Of a DNA stretch of 64,000 nucleotides, positions 56,748 through 64,000 are shown in pieces. Origin of the DNA: Rhodococcus sp. ARC_M6 (GTDB taxonomy: Bacteria > Actinomycetota > Actinomycetes > Mycobacteriales > Mycobacteriaceae). Positions within the stretch are counted from its first letter, which is position 1. Each line of letters begins with the position of its first letter. The notes under the pieces were generated by a model. The model was not told the origin of the DNA, searched no databases, and was given only the letters and a program-made list of their open reading frames with translations. The translations under genes and the position numbers were made by a program. Location: assembly GCF_022810305.1 (NCBI RefSeq), contig NZ_JALGQH010000010.1, positions 96,285-160,284 on the forward strand, read 5' to 3'.

Positions 56748-58088
56748 GTGACGGGCGAAATCAGCGGTTCGGAGAGTTCTGGGCTCGAAGTGAGTTCGGT
56801 GGGAGAGTCGGACGTTCCGCAGCAGAGCAGGCGTCGACTGCGGGTCGGTGTGATCGGGTTTGCCGTCCTCACGGTGCTGGCGATCGCTTCGGTGCTGATG
56901 GTTCTGTACGGCGTTCCGATGGATGCAATCTATTGGGGAATTTTCCACAATTTCCTCGATCTCGACGTCTACCGCCACGGCGGAAGTTTTGTGGTCCAGG
57001 GGCTTCCGTTGTACGACGGTCCAGTCTTCAAAGGCATGATGTTCACGTACACACCCTTTGCCGGGATGCTGTTCACAGTGTGGGCGGTGCTTACGTTTCA
57101 ACAGGCCATCGTTGTCTGGACGGTCCTCAATGTTGTGGCCCTTTTCGCTGTGGTCGTGTTGTGCTGGAAGTATCTCGGCTATCGTCTCGACGCCAAGGCG
57201 TATGCCGTGAGTGTGTCGGCCACGGTCATCTTCCTGTTCATGGAGCCGGTACGTACGACGCTCTGGCTGGGGCAGATAAATATCTTCCTGTTGCTGTTGA
57301 TCGTGTGGGATCTGGGCCGGGACGAGAAGAGTCGCCTTCGGGGGATCGGTGCCGGAATCGCTGCGGGGGTGAAGCTGACGCCGGCGTTCTTCTGGGCGTA
57401 TCTGTTCATCACGAAGCAGTGGCGCGCGCTGGTGACAGCGGTTGTCACCTTTGCCGTAACCGTGGCTCTGGGTTTCGTCGTGATGTACCACGATGCCTAT
57501 ACGTACTGGACTGGCACGCTTTTCGAGAGTGAACGGGTCGGGCGGTCGGATGCGCCCAGCAATCAGTCGGTGTCCGGATTGATCGCTCGGCTCACGCACA
57601 CACCGGACCCGTCGCAGGTGCTGGTTCTCGGTCTGAGTGCGCTGGCCGCGTGTTTGGGGCTGGGCGCCGCGTGGGTTGCGTATCGGCAGGGGCAGAAGCT
57701 GCTCGGTCTTACGCTGACCGGGCTTACTGCCACTGTGGTGTCGCCCTTTTCCTGGGGCCATCATTGGGTGTGGTTCGTGCCGCTGGTGATCCTGGCGGCC
57801 CACTATGCGATGGCGTCGCGGAAGATTTGGGCGTGGATTGCACCGGTCGTATTTCTGCTGCCGGTACTGAATTGGTCGCGTACCTGGTGGGATCCGACGG
57901 TCTTTCCCGGTACCGACCGCTTTGTCGGTATGGGTTTGTTCATGCTTACAGTCCCGGATTATCTGAGCATCCTGACGGGCGCCGTTTATCTGTGGGTGTT
58001 TGCCGTCGCTGCACTGAGCACTCTGATCGTGTTCGGTTGGAAAAAGTGGGCAGTGCCGGCTCCGGAAGCTGAAGTAACAGCACTCTGA
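56748..58088 (+). CDS. GT87 (DUF2029) polyprenol-phosphate mannosyltransferase-like protein
   Basis: 446 residues from a GTG preceded by GGAGG. After a short acidic N-terminus there are 10-12 membrane helices. The first periplasmic loop has the catalytic-looking acidic site LDLDVYRHGG, and FTYTPFAGMLF, AGVKLTPAFFWAYL and NQSVSGLIARL mark the GT87 family. Such GT-C enzymes use polyprenol-phosphate-mannose to extend phosphatidylinositol mannosides or lipoarabinomannan outside the membrane. The exact step is unknown. Confidence 0.88.
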   Translation: MTGEISGSESSGLEVSSVGESDVPQQSRRRLRVGVIGFAVLTVLAIASVLMVLYGVPMDAIYWGIFHNFLDLDVYRHGGSFVVQGLPLYDGPVFKGMMFTYTPFAGMLFTVWAVLTFQQAIVVWTVLNVVALFAVVVLCWKYLGYRLDAKAYAVSVSATVIFLFMEPVRTTLWLGQINIFLLLLIVWDLGRDEKSRLRGIGAGIAAGVKLTPAFFWAYLFITKQWRALVTAVVTFAVTVALGFVVMYHDAYTYWTGTLFESERVGRSDAPSNQSVSGLIARLTHTPDPSQVLVLGLSALAACLGLGAAWVAYRQGQKLLGLTLTGLTATVVSPFSWGHHWVWFVPLVILAAHYAMASRKIWAWIAPVVFLLPVLNWSRTWWDPTVFPGTDRFVGMGLFMLTVPDYLSILTGAVYLWVFAVAALSTLIVFGWKKWAVPAPEAEVTAL

Positions 58089-58105
58089 CTGGCAAGATCG
58101 GATGC

Positions 58106-58681
58106 ATGACACTGAACCTGAATCTTGTCGGTGATCCCGAGGCCGATGCACTCCTGTCTGCGGATCCGCTGGCGCTGTTGCTCGGTATGCTCCTTGATCA
58201 GCAGGTTCCCATGGAGACAGCATTTCTGGGGCCGAAGAAGCTCGCAGATCGGATGGGCGGTCTCGACATCCACAGGATCGCCGACATGGACACTGACGAG
58301 TTCATTGCGATCTGCGCGCAAACGCCCGCGGTGCACCGTTTCCCCAAGTCGATGGGGGAGCGCATTCAACTTGTGTGCCAGTACATCGTCGAAAACTACG
58401 ACGGCGATACCGCGGCGATCTGGACATCCGGTGACCCGGACGGTAAGACAGTGCTGAAGCGGCTCAAGGCGTTGCCCGGCTACGGAGATCAGAAAGCGCG
58501 AATCTTCCTGGCACTCCTCGGAAAACAAATCGGCGTCCAGCCCAAGGGTTGGCGTGAGGCGGCGGGGGATTACGGACTCGAAGGCTCCCGGCGCTCTATT
58601 GCCGATGTTGTCGACGAGCAGTCCTTGCTCGAGGTCCGTGAGTTCAAGAAGGCGGCGAAGGCCGCAGCAAAAGCGAAGTAG
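58106..58681 (+). CDS. HhH-GPD-type base-excision repair protein (TIGR03252)
   Basis: 191 residues. A compact helical DNA-glycosylase-like protein: LLLGMLLDQQVPMETAF near residue 25, the helix-hairpin-helix region LKALPGYGDQKARIFLALLG near 115-135, and a Lys/Ala-rich C-terminus. It matches a short actinobacterial uncharacterised HhH-GPD family; the lesion recognised is not known. It follows the mannosyltransferase gene by 17 bp. Confidence 0.87.
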   Translation: MTLNLNLVGDPEADALLSADPLALLLGMLLDQQVPMETAFLGPKKLADRMGGLDIHRIADMDTDEFIAICAQTPAVHRFPKSMGERIQLVCQYIVENYDGDTAAIWTSGDPDGKTVLKRLKALPGYGDQKARIFLALLGKQIGVQPKGWREAAGDYGLEGSRRSIADVVDEQSLLEVREFKKAAKAAAKAK

Positions 58682-58688
58682 CGAGGCG

Positions 58689-59588
58689 CTAGGCGCTGCG
58701 CATCCGGACAAGCTTCACCAAGTCGCCGGCCGGCCCCTCGAGCTGACGCGGGGGGCGCCACACGGCGCGGAGGGTTCGGTCGAGTACGAGGCCGTCGACT
58801 TCGACTACTCGTAGTTCGCCGGTTTTCACTTGGTCGTTCACTGCCAGCGTGCTCAGTACCGCCGGCCCGACGCCTCCCAACACGCTGGTGCGGATCGCTG
58901 CCGAGCTTCCCAGTTCAAGCAAGGGTGCAGCACGTTCGTACTCTTGAAGTGCCAGGTCGAGTGTTGTTCTGGTGCCGGATCCGGGTTCGCGCACGAGTAG
59001 TGGTGTGGTGGCTAACTCAGCTGCGGTGAGCGGCTTGCGTCGGCGTGCCCAGGGATGCTCGGGATGAACGACAACCACGAGTGAATCGCGGGCGACGGTA
59101 ATGCTGTGCAGATGCCTTGGTGCGGTGGGGGATTCGATGAAGCCGACATCGCACGTTCCGGCATCGATCGCTTCGATGACGCGAGTCGAGTTGTAGACCT
59201 GAAGATGCACGGTCACATCAGGGTGCAATCCGCGAAAACTGCCAAGCCAGGCCGGGATCAGATGTTCTGCCACGGTCATGCTCGCGCAGACGGTCAGTTC
59301 TGCTGATCGTTCGGTCCGCATCCCTTCGGCGACGTCGAGAAGTTGTCTCGAATTGTCCAGGACGCGGCGAGCCCAGTGGACGATGACGGTCCCTTGCGGC
59401 GTTAGCGTTGCTCCGGTGGATCGTCGATGGATCAGTGGCATGCCGAGTTGCCGTTCGAGAGCTTTGACTGCGCGACTGGCATTAGGTTGCGCGATGTGTG
59501 CGAGACGGCTTGCAGCACTGAGGCTTCCATGATCATCTATACCGATGAGTAGCTCGAGAGTGCTGAGATCCGGCCATCGTCGAGTCAT
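58689..59588 (-). CDS. LysR-family regulator (CysB/CbbR-like)
   Basis: 299 residues. The N-terminal winged HTH is LSTLELLIGIDDHGSLSAASRLAHIAQPNASRAVKALERQLG; the rest is a periplasmic-binding-protein-like effector domain. It is divergent from the YeiH-type transporter gene and a symmetrical box with T-N11-A spacing lies between them, so it likely controls that gene in response to a sulfur or other anionic metabolite. Confidence 0.9.
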   Translation of the reverse strand: MTRRWPDLSTLELLIGIDDHGSLSAASRLAHIAQPNASRAVKALERQLGMPLIHRRSTGATLTPQGTVIVHWARRVLDNSRQLLDVAEGMRTERSAELTVCASMTVAEHLIPAWLGSFRGLHPDVTVHLQVYNSTRVIEAIDAGTCDVGFIESPTAPRHLHSITVARDSLVVVVHPEHPWARRRKPLTAAELATTPLLVREPGSGTRTTLDLALQEYERAAPLLELGSSAAIRTSVLGGVGPAVLSTLAVNDQVKTGELRVVEVDGLVLDRTLRAVWRPPRQLEGPAGDLVKLVRMRSA

Positions 59589-59617
59589 GCGTTCAGGCTA
59601 TACCTAGCAGTAGAGTC

Positions 59618-59632
59618 ATATCGAATTGATAT
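59618..59632. promoter_or_regulatory. Candidate LysR binding box
   Basis: ATATC-GAATT-GATAT, a symmetric box satisfying T-N11-A, 30 bp upstream of the LysR start and 70 bp upstream of the transporter start. Confidence 0.5.
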
Positions 59633-59701
59633 CTCGTGATAGCAAGAATTGATCTACCGCATTGCAGAAGTCTGGCGGACCCTGAAGAGGTGAACCGTGA
59701 T

Positions 59702-60745
59702 GTGAAGACCGTGGCCGACAAACAGGCCGTCGTTGCCGATGTGCCGCAACCCCACCGTTGGGCTGGTATGAGGGCACTGGTGCCGGGTGTGGCGCTGTGC
59801 GCTGTCGGCGCAGTGGTCGCGTTGACGGTCGGTAGCTTCTTCTCCACGGTGAGTCCGTTGCTGATCGCCATCGTGGCCGGCGCTCTTCTCGCGAACCTGG
59901 TTACCCTCCCCGCGAATTTTCAACCCGGACTGACCTTCTCGTCCAAGAGGTTGTTGCGCGTCGGTATCGCACTGCTCGGCCTGCAGTTGATGTTCAGTGA
60001 CATCCTGAACCTGGGCTGGGGCGTGATCGGTGTAGTTGTGGCGATCGTGGTACTCGGCATCGCCGGAACTATGTATGCCGGAAAGCTTCTGGGACTCTCG
60101 TGGACCCAGCGAATACTGATTGCCTGCGGTTTCTCGATCTGCGGTGCTGCTGCAGTTGCTGCAGCGGACGGCGTCGTCGACGCAAAAGAAGAAGAGTTAC
60201 TCACGGCAGTAGCGCTCGTTGTCATCTTCGGCACCTTGATGATTCCGACAATTCCGTTGTTGGCCAGAAGTTTCGGGATGAATGACATCAGTGCCGGCAT
60301 GTGGGCCGGCGGATCGATTCACGAGGTCGCCCAGGTTGTCGCTGCCGGTAGCGCCCTCGGCGCCACTGCGCTCGGTGTTGCAACCATCGTCAAGCTCGCG
60401 CGTGTGCTCATGTTGGCGCCGGTCATGGCATTCCTGAGTATTCGTCAGCGTTCCCTGTCCGACAATTCGAATCCGAATGTCAAACGGCCGCCGCTGGTTC
60501 CGTTCTTCACCCTGGCCTTCATCGGATTCATGGGGCTTCGCTCGACGGGCCTTGTTCCCGAGGGTCTGCTCGCCGATGCCAAGATGGTTCAGACTGCCTT
60601 GTTGGCTGCTGCAATGTTCGGGCTGGGGCTCGGCGTGCGAATCAGCGTGATTCGGGGGGTGGGCGTACGTCCGTTCGTGCTGGCCGCAATGTCGACCGTC
60701 TGGGTGGCGACCATCGCCTACGTCGGGGTTGTGCTGGTCAGCTAG
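59702..60745 (+). CDS. YeiH/UPF0324-family putative sulfate exporter
   Basis: 347 residues taking the GTG at 59702; GTGs at 59690 and 59636 are alternatives. Ten or so membrane helices are predicted, with the PSE family motifs LLRVGIALLGLQLMF, ACGFSICGAAAVAA, GGSIHEVAQVVAAG and the C-terminal FGLGLGVRIS. Members are thought to export sulfate or other anions, for example during sulfonate or taurine use. The divergent LysR and the TauD-type gene 3 kb away are consistent with organosulfur metabolism. Confidence 0.9.
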   Translation: MKTVADKQAVVADVPQPHRWAGMRALVPGVALCAVGAVVALTVGSFFSTVSPLLIAIVAGALLANLVTLPANFQPGLTFSSKRLLRVGIALLGLQLMFSDILNLGWGVIGVVVAIVVLGIAGTMYAGKLLGLSWTQRILIACGFSICGAAAVAAADGVVDAKEEELLTAVALVVIFGTLMIPTIPLLARSFGMNDISAGMWAGGSIHEVAQVVAAGSALGATALGVATIVKLARVLMLAPVMAFLSIRQRSLSDNSNPNVKRPPLVPFFTLAFIGFMGLRSTGLVPEGLLADAKMVQTALLAAAMFGLGLGVRISVIRGVGVRPFVLAAMSTVWVATIAYVGVVLVS

Positions 60746-60750
60746 TGCCT

Positions 60751-61752
60751 TCACATTTTGTGCGCGCTTCGCCAGGCGCTGGGGCTGACGTCGAACTCAT
60801 TGCGAAACCATCGCGAGAAACTGCCCTGGGTGGAGAACCCGAGGTGGACGGCGACCTCGGTCAGTGAATAGCGTGGATTCGATACAAAGCGTTCCGCGAG
60901 CGCACTGCGAACGGAATTGAGAACCCCGGTGAATGTCAGCTCGGATTCGGCGAGGTGGCGATGCAGCGTTCGACGATCAAACCCGAGACTTCGCGCAACG
61001 TGTTCGGCTGAACACCTCCCGGTCGGAAGTAGAACTTCGATCAATTCCTTTGTGCGACTCAGTGTGTCAGAGGATGTGGCAACGGGAAGTGAGTCGAGAA
61101 ATTGTCGGGCGTAGGGACGCAGAAGTTCGTCGGACAGTTGGTTGGCTGCATCGAGATCGCTGGCGTAGAACACGATTCCGGTGAACTCGTGATCAAATTC
61201 CACTGCGTTGCCCAGAATTCTTCGGTGGGTGCTGGTGTCCTTCGGTGCGCTGTGCGTAAATCCGACGCTGACGGGTTGCCAGCGCGATCCGAGGAAACTC
61301 CGCAGGATCTGCAAGGTTGCTCCAACGGCGAGTTCGACGGTCTGCCGGGAGTCGACAGGCTCTCCGACTTCCAGTTCGATACGCAGGGTGGCGAGTCCGT
61401 TGACTTCGGCCAGCCGAATTCGTAGTGCCTCGTTGTAGGTGTGCTCATAGCGCATGAGGACGTCCAGCGCGCTTCTGACGTCGGGCTCCTCTCTGATCAC
61501 GAGGCTCAGTGGTCCGAGGTTGGAGAGTCGGCGGAGTTCGGCCAGGAGCAGGCCGAAGTCTTCGTGTCCGGATGCCGCTGCGGACCGTTCGAGGAGTGTG
61601 GCAATCGACGCTGCGGGCACCCATTGGTCGGGGATTGCCAGGCTGGCGGGTGTGAGATCGACACTCCGCATGAGTGTTACGGCATCGATGTCTACCGAGT
61701 GGCAAAGGTCGACGTAGCGGTTGAGTGATGCATAGCGGGCCAATGGCTTCAT
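60751..61752 (-). CDS. AraC-family regulator (OruR/ArgR-like, PF12625)
   Basis: 333 residues from the ATG at 61752 with GAGGAT upstream. The N-terminal ligand domain is of the type found in OruR-like AraC regulators (LSNLGPLSLVIREEPDVRSALDVL). The C-terminal double HTH shows CSAEHVARSLGFDRRTLHRHL and SLTEVAVHLGFSTQGSFSRWFRNEF. It is divergent from the MDR/TauD/BKACE genes, with 199 bp between, and probably activates them. It is convergent with the YeiH-like gene. Confidence 0.9.
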   Translation of the reverse strand: MKPLARYASLNRYVDLCHSVDIDAVTLMRSVDLTPASLAIPDQWVPAASIATLLERSAAASGHEDFGLLLAELRRLSNLGPLSLVIREEPDVRSALDVLMRYEHTYNEALRIRLAEVNGLATLRIELEVGEPVDSRQTVELAVGATLQILRSFLGSRWQPVSVGFTHSAPKDTSTHRRILGNAVEFDHEFTGIVFYASDLDAANQLSDELLRPYARQFLDSLPVATSSDTLSRTKELIEVLLPTGRCSAEHVARSLGFDRRTLHRHLAESELTFTGVLNSVRSALAERFVSNPRYSLTEVAVHLGFSTQGSFSRWFRNEFDVSPSAWRSAHKM

Positions 61753-61951
61753 GGAGGATCCTCGGCTAGATGTCCCAAAATGACGTGTTGCGTGTCTCGT
61801 CAAGTTAAGCATGTGAGCCGGATCTCACCTAATCTGGTTCTCATCAGTTCGGCGCGATACCGAAGTCGATCACGATTTCCGGAACCTGTTGCGTACGAAT
61901 ACAGCTCGACCGCTCGCGGCGTCGAGAATGTCCACAGAATTGGAGAGCATC

Positions 61952-62923
61952 ATGGCGAACGCCATTCGATTCCATGAAATCGGTACCCCGTCTGTCATGC
62001 AATGGGAAGACGTGGAGGTAGGCGAGCCGGGTGCCGGTGAGGTCCGGATTCGGCACGAGGCCGTTGGCCTGAACTTTGCCGACACCTATTTCCGAAGTGG
62101 CCTCTACCCAGCGCAGCTACCAGCAGGAATGGGCGTCGAGGGCGCCGGTGTGATCGAGGCGGTCGGTTCCGGTGTCGATTTCAGTGTGGGGGACCGAGTG
62201 ACGTACACCGGCAGCCCGCTCGGGGCGTACAGCACCGAACGCATCATGCCGGCCTCGGATCTGATTGCGCTGCCTGACGGCATTGCTTTCGACACCGCTG
62301 CAGCGATGACCATGCGAGGTTTGACCGCCGCGTACCTCCTGCGTCGCATCTACCCGCTGAAGGCCGGTGACACCGTTCTGTTGCACGCAGCTGCCGGCGG
62401 TGTGGGACTCATCTTCACCCAGTGGGCAAAACTGCTGGGAGTCAAGGTGATCGGTACTGTTTCCACTGACGAGAAGGCTGCTGTTGCTCGCGCCCATGGC
62501 TGCGACGAGGTCATCATCTACACCCGTGAAGACGTCGTAGCCCGAGTCAGAGAGATCACCGGCGGTGTCGGAGTGCCGGTTGTGTACGACAGCATCGGGC
62601 AGTCTACCTTCGACATTTCGCTTGATTCGCTGGCTCGCCGCGGACTGATGGTGTGCTTCGGTACCGCGTCCGGTCCGACGCCGCCGATCAACGCAATGCA
62701 GTTGGCGGTCAAGGGGTCTCTCTTCGTGACCCGCCCGGCTCTCGCTGATTACATCGCGGATCCGGCGGAGCGTGCCGAACTGGCAGCCGAGCTCTTCTCG
62801 CACGTCGAAGCTGGTCGTATCAAGATCGAAATCAATCAGCGTTACGCACTCGAAGATGCGGTGCGCGCGCACCACGATATGGAATCCGGCCGCAGCATCG
62901 GGTCGTCCGTCTTTTCCGTCTGA
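61952..62923 (+). CDS. Quinone oxidoreductase-like MDR/NADPH oxidoreductase
   Basis: 323 residues from the ATG at 61952 with a GGAGAG box. It is a zinc-free MDR protein: an N-terminal GroES-like domain (NFADTYFRSGLYP, GMGVEGAGVIEAVG) and a Rossmann domain with VLLHAAAGGVGLIFTQWAK. Such enzymes reduce quinones or enones with NADPH. First gene of the AraC-flanked catabolic operon; the TauD-type gene follows after 26 bp. Confidence 0.92.
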   Translation: MANAIRFHEIGTPSVMQWEDVEVGEPGAGEVRIRHEAVGLNFADTYFRSGLYPAQLPAGMGVEGAGVIEAVGSGVDFSVGDRVTYTGSPLGAYSTERIMPASDLIALPDGIAFDTAAAMTMRGLTAAYLLRRIYPLKAGDTVLLHAAAGGVGLIFTQWAKLLGVKVIGTVSTDEKAAVARAHGCDEVIIYTREDVVARVREITGGVGVPVVYDSIGQSTFDISLDSLARRGLMVCFGTASGPTPPINAMQLAVKGSLFVTRPALADYIADPAERAELAAELFSHVEAGRIKIEINQRYALEDAVRAHHDMESGRSIGSSVFSV

Positions 62924-62949
62924 GAATAAGCGCCTGTAGAGGACTTGTC

Positions 62950-63840
62950 ATGAACAACACCGCAACGCTGAACAAGACGACCGCCAGTTCGATCACCGTC
63001 CAAAAGCTGACTTGCTCCATCGGTGCCGAGTTGTCGGGAGTAGACCTCGGTGAGGTCTCCCGCGACGACGCATTGTTTGCCGAAATCAGGTCTCTGCTGC
63101 TCGAACACAAGGTTCTGTTCTTCCGCGATCAGGATTTCAGCCGGGCTGAACACGTAGAGCTTGCACAGCGTTTCGGTGAGCTCGAGGATCACCCTGCGCT
63201 GGGTAGCGATCCTGAGCATCCCGGTTTGGTTCGCATCTACAAGGATCTCGACAGCCCTCCGGAGCATTTCGAGAATGCCTACCACTGCGACGCCACCTGG
63301 CGCGTGAACCCACCCATGGGTTGCGTACTCCGTTGTGTGGAAACACCTCCCGTCGGTGGTGACACCATCTGGGTGAACATGGCTCTGGCTTACGAGAATC
63401 TGCCGGCCGCGGTCAAGGAACAGATCAAGGATCTGAGGGCTCGGCACAGTATCGAGTCGACCTTCGGGGCGCGGATGCCGATCGAGCAGCGCCACGAGCT
63501 CAATCAGCGCTTCCCTGATGCCGAACATCCTGTTGTCCGAACGCATCCCGAGACCGGCGAGAAGATTCTCTTCGTCAACTCGTTTGCGACGCACCTTGTC
63601 AACTATCACACACCGGACAACATTCGATACGGTGTCGATTTTGCTCCGGGCGCGAGCAATCTGCTCAACTACCTGGCGAGTCAGGCGCAGATTCCCGAGT
63701 ATCAAGTTCGGTGGCGTTGGACCAAGAACAGCGTTGCGATCTGGGACAACCGATCGACGCAACACTATGCGGTGCAAGACTATTGGCCGGCAGTTCGAAA
63801 GATGGAGCGCGCCGGAATAGTCGGCGACGCACCGTTCTGA
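62950..63840 (+). CDS. TauD/TfdA-family Fe(II)/2-oxoglutarate dioxygenase
   Basis: 296 residues. The iron facial triad is visible: His112-x-Asp114 in YHCDATW and His272 in TQHYAVQD, with an Arg in the following segment for 2-oxoglutarate. EHKVLFFRDQDF near residue 55 and NRSTQHYAV are typical. It hydroxylates a small substrate, with taurine, other sulfonates, herbicides or carnitine-like compounds as candidates. The BKACE gene directly downstream points to carbon-skeleton cleavage rather than desulfonation. Confidence 0.92.
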   Translation: MNNTATLNKTTASSITVQKLTCSIGAELSGVDLGEVSRDDALFAEIRSLLLEHKVLFFRDQDFSRAEHVELAQRFGELEDHPALGSDPEHPGLVRIYKDLDSPPEHFENAYHCDATWRVNPPMGCVLRCVETPPVGGDTIWVNMALAYENLPAAVKEQIKDLRARHSIESTFGARMPIEQRHELNQRFPDAEHPVVRTHPETGEKILFVNSFATHLVNYHTPDNIRYGVDFAPGASNLLNYLASQAQIPEYQVRWRWTKNSVAIWDNRSTQHYAVQDYWPAVRKMERAGIVGDAPF

Positions 63841-63889
63841 TCTTGTACACCGACTGAAATTTCACATACTTTCCGATTGGAGTCACGTT

Positions 63890-64000
63890 ATGCATTTCCA
63901 CGACGACGCACTGTTCCCCGAGACCCAGGAAAAGCTGGTCATCACCGTCGCACCGTACGGCCCTGAATGGGAACCGGACGACTTCGCCGAAGACCTGCCC
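63890..64000 (+). CDS. BKACE-family (3-keto-5-aminohexanoate cleavage-like) enzyme, 3' partial
   Basis: Only the first 37 codons are inside the window. The visible sequence (LVITVAPYGPEW followed by a P-x-D-F-x-E-D-L-P motif) matches the start of the BKACE family, zinc enzymes that cleave beta-keto acids with acetyl-CoA. It lies 49 bp after the dioxygenase and is very probably in the same operon. The identification rests on a short N-terminal stretch. Confidence 0.7.
   Translation, partial: MHFHDDALFPETQEKLVITVAPYGPEWEPDDFAEDLP

Noticed and set aside
56652..58223. 523-codon open frame on the minus strand
   Set aside because: It is antisense to the clear GT87 gene, highly charged and His/Arg/Gln-rich, the usual shadow in high-GC DNA.

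Overview
The window looks like the chromosome of a Rhodococcus-type actinomycete (order Mycobacteriales), most likely the R. erythropolis group. This is inferred from the high-GC coding style, a mycolyltransferase-like secreted esterase, the mycobacterial-type pat aminotransferase, the tyrA / tadA-partner / tadA cluster, a mycothiol-family DinB-like protein, and an aspartate aminotransferase directly downstream of the small SRP RNA. No database search was run. There are no insertion sequences, integrases, phage genes or CRISPR arrays.

1-26 kb is mostly housekeeping and accessory metabolism: the end of an esterase gene, a MYG1-family nuclease, a secreted 5'-nucleotidase, pat, a dienelactone-hydrolase-like protein without its nucleophile, two tRNAs, a Na+/H+ antiporter, a type II restriction-modification set (C5-methyltransferase, candidate endonuclease, Vsr), tyrA, tadA and its partner, tRNA-Ser(CGA), YceI, paired DUF202 proteins, a sterol-desaturase-like hydroxylase divergent from a cysteine-free Rrf2 regulator, a GGDEF protein, a TetR gene with twin palindromic operators ahead of an MMPL transporter, and an asymmetric heterodimeric ABC exporter.

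26.4-45.2 kb is a surface-polysaccharide locus: four glycosyltransferases, a CDP-alcohol phosphatidyltransferase, a Wzz protein fused to a pseudo-BY-kinase, a Wzy-like polymerase/ligase, a Wzx flippase fused to a second Wzz domain, two secreted beta-structured proteins, an operon of cytidylyltransferase, lipoprotein and degenerate glycerophosphodiesterase, and a UDP-glucose dehydrogenase. Together these could make, flip, polymerise and display a uronic-acid-containing polysaccharide, perhaps with a phospho-alcohol or lipid linkage. This locus is the most unusual part of the window.

45-52 kb carries queuosine salvage (tgt and a YhhQ-type transporter) and, 3.5 kb on, glutamyl-Q-tRNA synthetase, separated by two repeat-rich membrane proteins and an EAL protein. 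52-64 kb holds a pentapeptide-repeat protein, an atypical orphan response regulator, tRNA-Ser(GGA), the SRP RNA, aspartate aminotransferase, a GT87 mannosyltransferase-like protein, a DNA glycosylase-like protein, a LysR / YeiH pair, and an AraC-flanked catabolic operon (MDR oxidoreductase, TauD-type dioxygenase, BKACE start) that runs off the end.
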